A stretch of 64,000 nt of DNA from Achromobacter sp. Root83 (GCF_001428845.1 NZ_LMIU01000009.1:1-64000); one strand, 5' to 3'; positions 47,562 through 57,700 are shown, numbered from the stretch's first letter. Program-made: numbers and translations. The notes: generated by a model not told the origin, from the letters alone.

Positions 47562-48576
47562 GGATAACAAAGTCTTCGGTATAGCGCCATGCCTTGCCGA
47601 CGCCAATGCGTGGCTGGGCGGGTTCCACGCCAGCGTGATACAGCTGAATCGACATCTCTGCCTCATTGAAACCGAAAGCAGTGCGAAGCGAGTTGCTGCT
47701 CGAAAAGCGCGGATTGATTTCCAGCAGGTATGCCTTGTCGCCTTCGACGCGGAACTGGAAGTTCGACGGCCCCAAGGGCTGAAAGCGCAGGCACAGGAAC
47801 TCCGTGGCCGCTTCGATAATGGGGTGATCGTGCAACACCTCGGCCACCAAGGTATTGCCGGCGCTGGACAAGCGGCGCCGGAAAATCAGCGGCCCCAGCC
47901 ACCGCCCGCCGCCCAATCCGAAAACGCCCACGGTGTATTCCTCATCGGCGCTTCCCACAACGCGCTGCAGCATCCACGGCGACGCGCTCTTGCGGCGCCA
48001 GTAGTTGAAGTCATCCTCGTCTTCCAGCAGGACGATGCCGCGTGATCCGTTGCCTCGCAGCGGCTTGAGCAGCAAGGGGGGGGCGCCCAGCGCGGCGATC
48101 GCTTCAGCCCATGTGGCGGGCCGGGCCGACGGGATCGCGGGGTAGCCAATGGCGTTCAACGCGTTTCCAAACTCCCACTTGTCGACCGTCTGAGCAATCA
48201 ATTCCGGAGTGTTCAGCGCCAATTTCACGCCCAGTCCTGAAAAGAACTGGCGATGGCGATCAAAGAAGGCCATGTCCAGTTCCAGGCCGGGCAGGATCAG
48301 GTCGATGCCGTGCGTATCAACAATGCGTGCCCAGTAGTCCAGATACGCCTGGCTATCCTCGGGTACGTCAGGCTTCTGTTCAAAGACGTCGCAAAGATGC
48401 GGTCCGGGGGAATTCTTGTTGCGGTCGATTCCCACGACGCGCACGGAAAACCGGGATTCCCGCAGGCCTTTGATGATCCCCTGGCCAATAATGGCGCCTA
48501 CGCCGGTGACGGCGACTGTTACCACGCCGGTCGAGCCGGCGGGTACGGGGCGGCCATCGCGGTGGCCTTCGGTCAT
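47542..48576 (-). CDS. ATP-grasp enzyme, carbamoyl-phosphate-synthase-like
   Basis: A 344-residue ATP-grasp ligase. The N-terminal Rossmann-like part has VAVTGVGAIIGQGIIKGLRE and a D/N-rich loop (GIDRNKNSPG). The ATP-binding part shows PPLLLKPLRGNGSRGIVLLE (Lys and glycine loop) and the metal motif LLEINPRFSSSNSLR. Proteins like this occur in polysaccharide and flagellin-glycan clusters, where they may ligate an amino acid or acid to an amino sugar. It overlaps the upstream methyltransferase by four bases. Substrate unknown. Confidence 0.83.
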   Translation of the reverse strand: MTEGHRDGRPVPAGSTGVVTVAVTGVGAIIGQGIIKGLRESRFSVRVVGIDRNKNSPGPHLCDVFEQKPDVPEDSQAYLDYWARIVDTHGIDLILPGLELDMAFFDRHRQFFSGLGVKLALNTPELIAQTVDKWEFGNALNAIGYPAIPSARPATWAEAIAALGAPPLLLKPLRGNGSRGIVLLEDEDDFNYWRRKSASPWMLQRVVGSADEEYTVGVFGLGGGRWLGPLIFRRRLSSAGNTLVAEVLHDHPIIEAATEFLCLRFQPLGPSNFQFRVEGDKAYLLEINPRFSSSNSLRTAFGFNEAEMSIQLYHAGVEPAQPRIGVGKAWRYTEDFVIHAGHSL

Positions 48577-49295
48577 AGTTCTTCCAGTTCCATCAGCAAG
48601 GCGACGCAGAGGTCCGGGAAATCCACTCCAACTTTCAGCATTGCCTGCAGGTTCGCGTCGAAGTCGTCCAGGCTCTTGAGCACGGCCAAAGGCAGTGGCT
48701 TGAGGTAAATGCCCTCTTCGTGGGTGATCCGGTAGCCAGCCCGGCGGACCGCGGCCGTCAACGTGTCGCGGCAATACTGCCGTTGGTGGCCCAACGCGAT
48801 GTCATTGGCGTTCAGGCTGTAGATGTCGTCAATCAGACCAAGCTCCAGCCCCAGGCGGCGGTTCATCGATTTGGCATTTGGCACGGCCACGTACATTTTG
48901 CCGCCGGGCTTCAAAAAGCCGCGGTAACGATCCAAAATGAGATCGGGATCATCCACATGCTCAAGGATGAACCCCATCACGATTATGTCGAATTGCTGGT
49001 CGGGAACGTAATCCTCAAAGTAAGCCTCGACGATTTCCCCCGCAAACCCGGGCGTATTCTGGCGAAACTGTTCGATGACCACGCTGGCGCCGTCCACGAT
49101 GACATGGCGGTTGCAGGCTTGCGCGAAAATACGCGAGGTATAGCCGTGGCCCAGACCGAGTTCCAGCAGCGAATCGCTGTGTCCGGAACGGTTGATGATC
49201 CGGTGCGGGTACCAGTTCAACATCAAGTTGTTTTCTATCTCTGTCGCACCATTGGGGCGGTACTCGGAAGAGACGGCGTTCAGATCTTGCTTCAT
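48573..49295 (-). CDS. Class I SAM-dependent methyltransferase
   Basis: A 240-residue methyltransferase. Motif I LLELGLGHGYTSRIFA is near residue 44, followed by DYVPDQQFDIIVMGFILEHV (motif II/post-II) and FLKPGGKMYVAVPNAKSMNR (motif III). The LNANDIALGHQRQYCRDTL segment is typical of methyltransferases in glycan loci (Methyltransf_23-like). The ATG at 49295 overlaps the stop of the WbqC gene (ATGA). It could methylate an oxygen or nitrogen of the sugar or its acyl group. Confidence 0.85.
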   Translation of the reverse strand: MKQDLNAVSSEYRPNGATEIENNLMLNWYPHRIINRSGHSDSLLELGLGHGYTSRIFAQACNRHVIVDGASVVIEQFRQNTPGFAGEIVEAYFEDYVPDQQFDIIVMGFILEHVDDPDLILDRYRGFLKPGGKMYVAVPNAKSMNRRLGLELGLIDDIYSLNANDIALGHQRQYCRDTLTAAVRRAGYRITHEEGIYLKPLPLAVLKSLDDFDANLQAMLKVGVDFPDLCVALLMELEEL

Positions 49296-50059
49296 AGAGA
49301 GGTCGTTATTTGGGTCGACTTGTGGAGGAATTCGCGCCAGGGTTCGGGCCGTCCATTGATTTCGGCGATCCCGTCGCGGCCACGGTTGGCGATCAGGTCC
49401 AGCGCGCTCACATAGGGCGTGAACTCCCCATGCATCTGCGTATAGGGTTTGCACCCGTAGGCCATGTAGGACACGCTGATGCCTTCGGCTTCAAAGGCCT
49501 GGTGTTCCAGGTAGTGCTTTGCGCCGTGTCCGGTGAGGTACGACGTGGCGCGTAATGCGATGCAAATGTCTATCAGGCGCTGCGTGCCAGACCCAGGGAT
49601 GCCCAGCGCCGATGAGGCCATGAAGGACTTGTCCGCCCCGATCGGCGCGAAGTAATTAACCAGCGCACCCATGGAGGTTTGCGCCAGGTCGGCGAGCGTC
49701 CGGTGTTGCGCGCAGAAGACGGCGTCAACGACGTCAAGCATCTCCCTCTTGAACGGTGCGCCCTCATACGCCTGCTTCAGTTGGTCAATATGGCTGCGTT
49801 TCCAATCGGCCCGGTTGTCGATCTGCACCTCGTTGATCAACTGCCCGCGTTTTTGACCTGCCAGCGGAACGGTCAGCCAGCTGGTTCCCGTCCGTGTCTT
49901 GATCTGCACGCGATTAAAGAAGCCACGCGCGAACTGCACGTCGTCGTAGTGCACAAAGACATCGGCATGCTTGATCTGTTCAAGCATGCCCACCCAAGGG
50001 AAGTACATGGGCTGGGAGATCACGGCGCAGCGCGGGAGGCCTGTCCGGCTATCGGGCAT
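49292..50059 (-). CDS. WbqC family protein
   Basis: A 255-residue WbqC-like protein. The start region ISQPMYFPWVGMLEQIKHAD and DVQFARGFFNRVQIKTRTG are the family hallmarks, followed by WLTVPLAG and LGIPGSGTQRLIDICIALRA. WbqC proteins are common in O-antigen and flagellin-glycan loci and related to glycine/acyl transfer to sugars by context only; the reaction is not established. It overlaps the aminotransferase stop by 11 bases. The aminotransferase just before it suggests it may act on the amino group formed there. Confidence 0.88.
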   Translation of the reverse strand: MPDSRTGLPRCAVISQPMYFPWVGMLEQIKHADVFVHYDDVQFARGFFNRVQIKTRTGTSWLTVPLAGQKRGQLINEVQIDNRADWKRSHIDQLKQAYEGAPFKREMLDVVDAVFCAQHRTLADLAQTSMGALVNYFAPIGADKSFMASSALGIPGSGTQRLIDICIALRATSYLTGHGAKHYLEHQAFEAEGISVSYMAYGCKPYTQMHGEFTPYVSALDLIANRGRDGIAEINGRPEPWREFLHKSTQITTSL

Positions 50060-51173
50060 GGGAAGATGCTCCGTACAGACGTTGCACGGCGTCCGTTACC
50101 CGGTCCAGGTCAACCTGGGTCATATCGTGGTAACTGGGCAGGTTGATGGCGCGCTCGGGAATGTCGTAGGCGTTCACGTTCCGCGGGCAGGGTTCGAACA
50201 TGGAAAGGCTGGACAGCGGATGGAAAAAGACGCGCGCATCGATGCCTTCGGGATTCAGGGCTGCCTGAAGGCTTTCCCGCGTGATACCAAGGTCACGATC
50301 GAAGACGGCTGTCGGCATCCAGTATCCATTGCGCACATGCTCGGCCTCGGGGTTCAGGGCCACGCCCGCCAGCCCGCCCAGGGCAGAGCGGTATTCCTCG
50401 AATACCCGGCGCTTGCCCGCAATCAGCTCGTCGATGCGTTCCAGCTGCGCACACCCGATGGCGGCCTGGATGTTCGACATCTTGTATTTGAAGCCCAGCA
50501 GGTCCGGCCAGAACTGCTTGGACTGCTTGGCGTGCCGGCCATGGTTGGACAGGGTAATGGCCGTTTCGTACAGCTTGGGGTCGTTGGTGACCAACATCCC
50601 GCCTTCGCCCGTGGTCAGCGTCTTCGTCCCGTGGAACGAAAACGCGCCAAACGTGCCCATGCTGCCCGCGCGTTTGCCTCGATACGACGAACCTATGGCT
50701 TCCGCGGCATCCTCGATGACGGGAATGCCATGGCGATCGCCGATAGCAAGAAGGCGATCCATGTCGCAAAGATTGCCGTAGAGATGCACGGCAAGAATGG
50801 CCTTGGTCCGCGAGGTGATCGCAGCTTCGACGTGAGCGGGGTCTGCGCACCAGGAGTCCGGCTGGATATCCACAAAGACGGGCTTGGCACCCAGATGGAC
50901 GATCGGCGCCGCGCTGGCGATCCAGTTGGTATCGGCCATGATCACTTCGTCGCCCGGTCCGATGCCCAGCGCCGCCATGCCGATGTGCAGCGCGCCCGTA
51001 CAACTGGACGTGGCGATGGCGTACTCGGTGCCGATATGCTGCCTGAATCCCTGCTCGAACCGGCCAAGGTACTCGTAGCATCGCTCTCCCCAGCCATGGC
51101 GGGCGGCGTCCGCGGCGTACTCGACCTCAAGGTCCGTGATCGAGGGTTTGGTGTAGTGGATGCGAGCGCTCAT
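50049..51173 (-). CDS. DegT/DnrJ/EryC1/StrS sugar aminotransferase
   Basis: A 374-residue PLP-dependent aminotransferase. The Schiff-base Lys is K184 in FHGTKTLTTGEGGM, and the pyridine-nitrogen Asp is D155 (IEDAAEA). The presence of Lys rules out the RfbH-type 3-dehydrase, which has His there, so the enzyme should transfer an amino group to a keto-sugar. NHGRHAKQSKQFWPDLLGFKYKM is the usual active-site region. With rfbF and rfbG in the same transcript, the substrate is probably a CDP-linked 4-keto- or 3-keto-6-deoxyhexose. The ATG at 51173 overlaps the preceding stop. Confidence 0.92.
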   Translation of the reverse strand: MSARIHYTKPSITDLEVEYAADAARHGWGERCYEYLGRFEQGFRQHIGTEYAIATSSCTGALHIGMAALGIGPGDEVIMADTNWIASAAPIVHLGAKPVFVDIQPDSWCADPAHVEAAITSRTKAILAVHLYGNLCDMDRLLAIGDRHGIPVIEDAAEAIGSSYRGKRAGSMGTFGAFSFHGTKTLTTGEGGMLVTNDPKLYETAITLSNHGRHAKQSKQFWPDLLGFKYKMSNIQAAIGCAQLERIDELIAGKRRVFEEYRSALGGLAGVALNPEAEHVRNGYWMPTAVFDRDLGITRESLQAALNPEGIDARVFFHPLSSLSMFEPCPRNVNAYDIPERAINLPSYHDMTQVDLDRVTDAVQRLYGASSHAR

Positions 51174-52393
51174 CGTATTTCCAGAGTCGGAACCGCGGTC
51201 ACGAACTTTCCGCCCCAACTGCGGATGTATTCATTCTGGCTGATCACTTCTTCAACGATGTTCCACGGGAACACCACGACATAGTCGGGGCGCGCCTCTT
51301 TCAGCTTGTCCGGTGCAAAAACCGGAATTCTGCTGCCCGGCAGGAACTTGCCTTGCTTGTAGGCCGCGGCGTCGCACACCAGCGGCAACAGGTCCGGCTT
51401 GATGCCGGCGTAGTTCAGCAGTGTGTTGCCTTTGGCGGCGGCACCATAGGCGGCGATCGTCTTGCCCGCGCGCTTTTGCTGGATCAGGAAATCCACAAAA
51501 TTGTCTTTGATCTGGTCGACGCGCGCCTGGAAGGCCTGATAGGCGGCAGGCCCTTGCAGGCCGCTTTGCCGTTCGGATTGCAAGATGCGCTCGACCGAAC
51601 CATCATCGGCGCGTCCATCCTGGGCATGGCATCCGTAGACGCGCAGGCTGCCCCCGTGCGTGGGGAGTTCTTCGACGTCGGTCACCCGCAGCCCGCACGA
51701 GGCAAATATCCGGCTTACGGCATACAGCGACAGGTAAGAATAATGTTCGTGATAGATGGTGTCGAACTGGGTGTGTTCGACCAGACGTAGCAGATGAGGA
51801 AACTCCAGGGTGATGGTTCCGCCCGGCTTCAAGGCAGCCTTCAGGCCGCGCGTAAAGTCGTTGATGTCAGGCACGTGCGCATAGACGTTGTTGCCAACGA
51901 TCAGATCCGCCTGTTGGCCCTTGTCACGCAGTTGTTTACCGAGGGATTCGCCGAAGAACTCCCGCAGGACGGGAATGCCTTGTGCCTCGGCGGCGTCCGC
52001 GGTGCTGGCTGTGGGTTCGATTCCCAGGCAAGGTATTTCCGCGGCCAGAAAATTCTTCAGCAGATAGCCATCGTTGGACGCGAGCTCGATGACCAGGCTT
52101 TGCCTGTTCAGCCCCAGCCGCTGGATCACCATGTCGCTGTAACGCGCGGCATGGGCCAACCAGCCAGTCGAGGTCGACGAGAAATAGGCGTAATCCTTGG
52201 TGAACAGTTCGGAGGCCTGCGTGTAGTCCTCGGTCTGCACAAGCCAGCACGCGTGGCAGACGCGCACCTTCAACGGATAGTAGGCTTCGGCCTGAGTCAG
52301 TTCCTGCGCGGTCAAATAGGCGTTCGATGGCGGAGCCGCGCCCAGGTCGACAAACGTCTGCTGCAACGGCGTGGCGCAATGGCGGCACTTCAT
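51170..52393 (-). CDS. NDP-sugar C-methyltransferase (TylCIII-type three-domain)
   Basis: A 407-residue protein with the layout of sugar C-3 methyltransferases: an N-terminal zinc-binding domain (MKCRHCATPL and VCHACWLVQ, four cysteines/histidines), a SAM-binding core (VIELASNDGYLLKNF near residue 97, then VYAHVPDINDF and ITLEFPHLL), and a C-terminal domain with YGAAAKGNTLLNYAG. HEHYSYLSLYA holds the conserved His-Glu-His active site. It should add a methyl group to the C-3 of a CDP-4-keto-6-deoxy-hexose, making a branched sugar. Overlaps both neighbours by four bases. Confidence 0.9.
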   Translation of the reverse strand: MKCRHCATPLQQTFVDLGAAPPSNAYLTAQELTQAEAYYPLKVRVCHACWLVQTEDYTQASELFTKDYAYFSSTSTGWLAHAARYSDMVIQRLGLNRQSLVIELASNDGYLLKNFLAAEIPCLGIEPTASTADAAEAQGIPVLREFFGESLGKQLRDKGQQADLIVGNNVYAHVPDINDFTRGLKAALKPGGTITLEFPHLLRLVEHTQFDTIYHEHYSYLSLYAVSRIFASCGLRVTDVEELPTHGGSLRVYGCHAQDGRADDGSVERILQSERQSGLQGPAAYQAFQARVDQIKDNFVDFLIQQKRAGKTIAAYGAAAKGNTLLNYAGIKPDLLPLVCDAAAYKQGKFLPGSRIPVFAPDKLKEARPDYVVVFPWNIVEEVISQNEYIRSWGGKFVTAVPTLEIR

Positions 52394-52941
52394 ACTTGAA
52401 TTCCTGCGTAATCAGCGGGGAGCAATGGGTGGGACCTGTCCCGGGGAGACAGCTCGACGGCTTCCCGGGGCCAGCGGATGCCTAGCTTCGGGTCATCGTG
52501 GCGCAGGCCCGCTTCAGATGAAGGGGTGTAGAACGCGGTGTGCAGATAGATCAGTTCGCTATCGGCTTCAAGCGCCTGAAAGCCGTGCGCACAACCTTCC
52601 GGAATAACCAACATCCGGGCCGATTCCATGTCGAGTCCCTGCGCATGCCATTTCAGGAATGTCGGGGATCCGGCGCGCAGATCCACGACCACATCCCAGA
52701 CGCGGCCCTTGACGCAGCGTACAAGCTTCATTTCAGCGTGTGGCGGATGCTGGAAGTGCATCCCGCGTACAGCACCGGCAAGCGCCGTCCGCGAATGGTT
52801 GATCTGCAGGATAGTGCGCGGACCAATTATGTCGGCCAGGCTGCGGGCGCAGTAGAGGCGGGTGAATGCGCCTCGCGGATCGGCGTGCGTCCGGGTCTCG
52901 ACGACAACGACGCCGGCAATGGCCGTCTGGATCACGTTCAA
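52390..52941 (-). CDS. RfbC-like NDP-4-keto-6-deoxyhexose epimerase (cupin)
   Basis: A 183-residue dTDP-4-dehydrorhamnose 3,5-epimerase-family protein. RGMHFQHPPHAEMKLVRCVK carries the catalytic His, DVVVDLRAGSPTFLKW the base pocket, and AHGFQALEADSELIYLHTAF the substrate-side Tyr/aromatic region. Because the neighbours make a CDP sugar, it probably epimerises C3 and/or C5 of CDP-4-keto-6-deoxyglucose rather than the dTDP compound. The start is uncertain: the TTG at 52941, overlapping the rfbG stop (TTGA), gives the usual MNVIQTAI beginning; a GTG two codons further in is the alternative. Confidence 0.85.
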   Translation of the reverse strand: MNVIQTAIAGVVVVETRTHADPRGAFTRLYCARSLADIIGPRTILQINHSRTALAGAVRGMHFQHPPHAEMKLVRCVKGRVWDVVVDLRAGSPTFLKWHAQGLDMESARMLVIPEGCAHGFQALEADSELIYLHTAFYTPSSEAGLRHDDPKLGIRWPREAVELSPRDRSHPLLPADYAGIQV

Positions 52942-54032
52942 GGTTTTACCCACCCGCAGCCCGCACTGGCGGCTTTGTCGACATACTGGCGCAGTTGCTC
53001 CTGCGTGAGCGCCAGACCGGATTGATGATGATGGCGATACCAATGGGCCGTCATAGCCAACGCGTCGTCAAGCTGCAGCGCCGGATGCCATCCAAGCGCT
53101 TGGCGCGCCTTGGCGCAATCCAGCAGCAGCAGACCGGCTTCGTGCGGCCCACTGGACGGCTGTGCCTTCCACGCAAGCTCAGGCCAATGGCGAGTCAGCA
53201 TTTCAAGCAACTCCGCCACGCTGCGATTGTCTTGCGCGGCTGGACCGAAATTCCAGCTATCCGCAAATTGGGCGTTCCCGGCCAACAACTGCTGGCCGAG
53301 CATCAGGTAGCCCGACAGACAGTCCAGCACGTGTTGCCACGGCCGTGTGGCGGCAGGCGAGCGCACTTCCAGGGCGCGCCCCTCACGTACCGCCCTGACC
53401 AGGTCCGGCACCAGGCGGTCAGGCGCCCAGTCGCCGCCGCCTACGACGTTGCCCGCACGTGCAGAAGCGACCAGCACGCGCTTGTCTGAACTCCAGAACG
53501 ACTTGCGGTAGCTTTCCACGAGGATCTCGCAGGCTGCCTTGGATGCGCTGTAAGGGTCATGGCCTCCCAGCTCATCGTTTTCTCGATATCCCCAGTGCCA
53601 CTCGCGGTTGGCATAGACCTTGTCAGTGGTAATGATCACCACCGCGCGCACGCTCGGCGTGAGGCGGCATGCCTCCAGCACGTTGGCGGTGCCCATGACG
53701 TTCGTGGACCAGCTCGTCAACGGGTCGCCGTAGGATTCCCGTACCAGGGTCTGGGCAGCCAGGTGAAAGACGATCTCCGGCCTGGCCTGAGCCATGGAAT
53801 CCAGGACCGTCTGGCGGTCGCGCACGTCGCCGCGAAGATCGAGGGCGTCGACCGGCAACAGATCCCAATGGTTCGGCTCCGTGGCGGAATCCAGGGACAG
53901 GCCCGTGACCCGCGCCCGCAGTTGATCCAGCCAGGCGGCCAGCCAACTTCCTTTGAAGCCTGTGTGTCCAGTGACCAGGACGCGGGTTCCTTCATAGGCC
54001 CCGCCAAACTGTGTCACGCCCATTTTTTCCAT
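52938..54032 (-). CDS. rfbG: CDP-glucose 4,6-dehydratase
   Basis: A 364-residue extended SDR that turns CDP-glucose into CDP-4-keto-6-deoxyglucose. VLVTGHTGFKGSWLAAWL near residue 20 is the RfbG-specific NAD loop, HLAAQTLVRESYGDPL the next conserved block, and DPYSASKAACE the catalytic Tyr-x3-Lys. GGGDWAPDRLVPDLVRA is also characteristic. AAGGA lies eight bases before the ATG at 54032; an ATG three codons later is possible. It overlaps rfbF by 19 bases and the epimerase gene by four. Confidence 0.93.
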   Translation of the reverse strand: MEKMGVTQFGGAYEGTRVLVTGHTGFKGSWLAAWLDQLRARVTGLSLDSATEPNHWDLLPVDALDLRGDVRDRQTVLDSMAQARPEIVFHLAAQTLVRESYGDPLTSWSTNVMGTANVLEACRLTPSVRAVVIITTDKVYANREWHWGYRENDELGGHDPYSASKAACEILVESYRKSFWSSDKRVLVASARAGNVVGGGDWAPDRLVPDLVRAVREGRALEVRSPAATRPWQHVLDCLSGYLMLGQQLLAGNAQFADSWNFGPAAQDNRSVAELLEMLTRHWPELAWKAQPSSGPHEAGLLLLDCAKARQALGWHPALQLDDALAMTAHWYRHHHQSGLALTQEQLRQYVDKAASAGCGWVKP

Positions 54033-54787
54033 GGCGGGTTTCCTTGGGCCCACAGTTGTTCGAGCTGGTTCTTGTCTCGCAACGTATCCATGGGCTGCCA
54101 GAAGCCCAGATGCTCGAATGCTTGCAACTGGCCTTGCCGGCTCAGCGTTTCCAGCGGCGCGCCTTCCCAGGACGTGTCGTCGCCTTCGATCAAGGACAAG
54201 ACGCTGGGAGAGAGCACGAAGAAGCCGCCGTTGATCAGCCCGCCGTCGCCGCGCGGCTTTTCAGTAAAGCCGGTGACCGAGTCGCCTTCGCGGCGCAACG
54301 CCCCATACCGGCCGGGGGGCTGCACGGCGGTCACCGTTGCCGCTTTGCCGTGGCCACGGTGAAACGCGATCAAGCGACCGATGTCGATGTCGGACACGCC
54401 ATCGCCATAAGTGAAGCAGAACGCCTCCTCTTCCTTCACGTAATCGGCCACGCGCTTCAGGCGGCCGCCGGTCAACGTGGTCTCTCCCGTGTCCACCAGC
54501 GTCACGCGCCAGGGTTCAGCTTTGCGCTGATGCACTTCCATGCGGTTGTCGGCCATGTCGAATGTCACGTCGGACATGTGCAGGAAGTAGTTCGCGAAGT
54601 ACTCCTTGATCATGTAGCCCTTGTAACCGCAGCAGATCACGAAGTCGTTCACGCCGTGGGCGGAATAGGTCTTCATGATGTGCCACAGGATGGGCCTGCC
54701 TCCGATTTCGATCATCGGTTTGGGGCGAGCCTGGGTTTCCTCCGAGATCCGGGTGCCCAGCCCGCCGGCCAGGATGATTGCTTTCAT
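54014..54787 (-). CDS. rfbF: Glucose-1-phosphate cytidylyltransferase
   Basis: A 257-residue nucleotidyltransferase that makes CDP-glucose from CTP and glucose 1-phosphate. The start MKAIILAGGLGTRISEET and the block ARPKPMIEIGGRPILWHIMK are diagnostic for RfbF. DFVICCGYKGYMIKEYFANY, YGDGVSDID (metal Asp) and GFWQPMDTLRDKNQLEQLW complete the match. The length equals that of Salmonella and Yersinia RfbF. The ATG overlaps the stop of the large fusion gene (ATGA), which ties sugar synthesis directly to the putative transferase. Confidence 0.95.
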   Translation of the reverse strand: MKAIILAGGLGTRISEETQARPKPMIEIGGRPILWHIMKTYSAHGVNDFVICCGYKGYMIKEYFANYFLHMSDVTFDMADNRMEVHQRKAEPWRVTLVDTGETTLTGGRLKRVADYVKEEEAFCFTYGDGVSDIDIGRLIAFHRGHGKAATVTAVQPPGRYGALRREGDSVTGFTEKPRGDGGLINGGFFVLSPSVLSLIEGDDTSWEGAPLETLSRQGQLQAFEHLGFWQPMDTLRDKNQLEQLWAQGNPPWKKWA

Positions 54788-57700
54788 GCTTGAGCCTCAC
54801 ACCACTGTGTGTACATTTTTCTGAGATCTGCTTCGAATCTGCGAGTGAAACCCGCTTCGTCCATGAAGGCGCTATCGCGCATGTCCTGGCGAAGATTCTT
54901 TCGGATACCGGCGAGCGCCGGCAAATCGCTTGCCAACGCAACCGCCTTATCGACGTATTCCTCTTCCGTTGCGCAGATCCATTCGGGGTGCCCGATGGTG
55001 TGCAGAAGCGAGCTGCCCACACGGCCCACGCTCGGACGGTCGGCCAGAGACACGAACGGCACCCCCATATGTATGAACTCCACGAGGGTCACGCCGGAAT
55101 TGTGCGGGAAGCAGTCCAGGCCTATATCGATTCCCCGGAGTACGTCCCATGGCGGGCTGCTGTAGCCGATGGAGAGCCTGTTGCGGTTCACGCCAAGCGC
55201 TTCGAATCGAGCCGCGAGCGCAGCGGACATGGGCGCGTCCCGATAACTACCACTGTTCACAACGAGTCGTGCGTTGGGCATTTTTCGCAGGATGGCGGCC
55301 CAGGTACGGACAGTGCGGTCATTTATTCGGATTGCGCGCGACAAGGTGCCGAAGGTGATGCATTCCTTGGAAAGAGCCGGGAGCTCATTGACGTCGCCCA
55401 TCGCGGTATTGGGGCGGTAGGGGCAGCCCCCTTGCAGCCGCCAGATTTTCTCCGAGAACAGATCCTCGCAGCCGGGGGGCGCCATTACGTCATCCATCAC
55501 GATGTAGTCGATGGCTGAAAGACCCGTGGTGTAGCCATAGCCCATCCACGTCACCGATACGGGAGCGGGCTTTCGCGCGAAGACGCTTAGCCTGTTTCCT
55601 TGGGTATGCCCGGCCAAGTCAATGAGGATATCTATTTCATCCCGGCGGATCTTTTCCGAAAGATCCGCGTCCGTCATATTCGCCGTCGGAACCCAGTTGT
55701 CGAAGTAGGGCTTGAAGCGTGCCGTGACGTCGTCTTCTGTTTCCAATTGCGCGTAGGCTGTTAGCTCAAATGCCGTCCGATCGTGGTGAATCAGGACCGG
55801 TTCGAGAAAATTGTTGCCGGAATGCTTGCGGAAGTCGGGGGATACATATCCGATCTTCAGGCGCCGGGCTAATTGACGTGAATTCTTGTGCTCTCGCCAG
55901 GATTTACGCAGCGGTGTGCATATGTCCCGGTCGTACGCTTGGTAGGCTTCGAAAATCTCGTGCGCGTTTCTGTCGACGGAATAATTCAACGCGAAGAGCA
56001 GGTTGCTACGCGCCATGGTTTCGGTGGGAAATGCGGCCACGGCCTCGCGCGCGGCGCGCTCTGCCTGAGAAATATCCCCGGCATCGATGTAGGTCTTGCA
56101 CAGATTGATGCGCGCTTTCCGGTGGGTCGGGTCCAAGGCAATCGCGGCCAAGTTGCTGGCTTCGGCTTCCTTATAGCGCCGCTCCGTGGACAACGCATCA
56201 GCCAGCGCGGAGTGCGTCTCGGCGCTGCGGGGCGCAAGCTCTACGGCACGGCGGCTTGCGCCAATGGCTTCCGAGGTCCGCCCCAATTGCGTCAGGACGG
56301 CGGCAAGCACCACATAGCTTTGGGGGTCGGCCGGCGCCAGATCGAGCATGGTAAGAGCCGGCAAGATGGCTTCCGGCGCACGCACCATACTGAAAAGCGC
56401 AATGGCCAGCGCTTCCCAGGCGTCCCAGAATTTGGGCGCTGTTTTCGTCAGGCGGCGTGCCACCGGCTCGGCCTCGGCAAAGGCCTTCTGGGTCACCAGC
56501 TCATGCAGGCGAACGGCTTGGCTGGCGATGGCGGGACCAGGGTTGGGTTGATGACCGCTGGCCACCAGAATGCGCGCATTGAGGCTTAGATAGGCGTGCG
56601 CGCTGATATACAAACCCGCCAGCGGCATGTTGCCCTGTGCCGCGGTCAGGGTGTCGCGCAACATGTTGGCCCATGCTTGCATATTGCCCTGCATGAGTGC
56701 GTAGCGCTTCAGTAACGAGAGCGTTTCGGCCACATCCGATGGATGCACCGGTTCGCTGCCTGCTCCAGAATCGTTGGGTAGCCGACCTGCAGCCATATTA
56801 TCGATAATTGTTGACTGAGCGTCCGATGGAACGAGTTTGACCGGCTCGTGCCAAAGGTTGAAACGCGGCGAGGCCTGGCCGCAGGTTTCGCCATCCATAG
56901 CATTCATGCACGGCAGCGGGCGCAGCAGGTTATCGCCTTCGCATTCGTAGGGGCCGTTGTCCAGGCAATAATGCACCAGATCGTTTTCCATGAGCGTCTG
57001 GAATGCGCGATCGAGGATCTTGCGATTGACGGCGTCGTCGGTCTGGTTTTTTTGCATCAGCACCGCCAGCAGCGTGCTGTAGGGCAGGGAGGCCGGCCAG
57101 GCATGAGCCAGCATGTCCGTCACCGTGACGATGTCGGCATCGTGCGTCACCAGGGCCCGGCCAAGCTGGTTCACATACGTGGCGCCCTGTTCCTGGCCAT
57201 TGGCCGCCAGGCGGACCAGGCCGGAGGCAAACCGCAGATTCTGCATGCGGCTGAAGTCAGGCTTGCCGAGCACGCCGGAAGCCCGGTCCTGCGCGGTCCA
57301 CATGCATTGCCGGAACGCCCGGCCGGTGGCGAAGTCGAGGTACTGCTGACGCACCGTTGCAGGTTGTCCCATTGTCAACAGACTATGGTTCAAGGACACG
57401 CCCTGGCCAAAGTTGAGCGCGATTTCGCTTAAGGGCTGGGTGTCGCCCACGTAGGCAAGCCCCGCCTCTGCAGCCCGGCCCGCCAGTTCTACGAAGTAAC
57501 TTGGATTGCAGGCCAAGTGCTGGACGCCCGTTTCGGGGTTGCCGGCGGTCGCATTCAACGCGCGTTCGAACTGCGCGGCAGCGGTCGACAAGGTGGCGTT
57601 TTGCGGGTTAGCGGCGGATATGCCGTCCTTGAACAATGCCAGGGCGGCGAGGGCGCTTTGGCGCAACTCGGCGTTTGTCTGAGCTGCATGGCCATGCAGC

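Noticed and set aside
50049-51173. RfbH-type CDP-4-keto-6-deoxyglucose 3-dehydrase
   Set aside because: RfbH has His at the PLP site and an iron-sulfur cluster; this protein has Lys184 and no cysteine cluster, so it is an aminotransferase.
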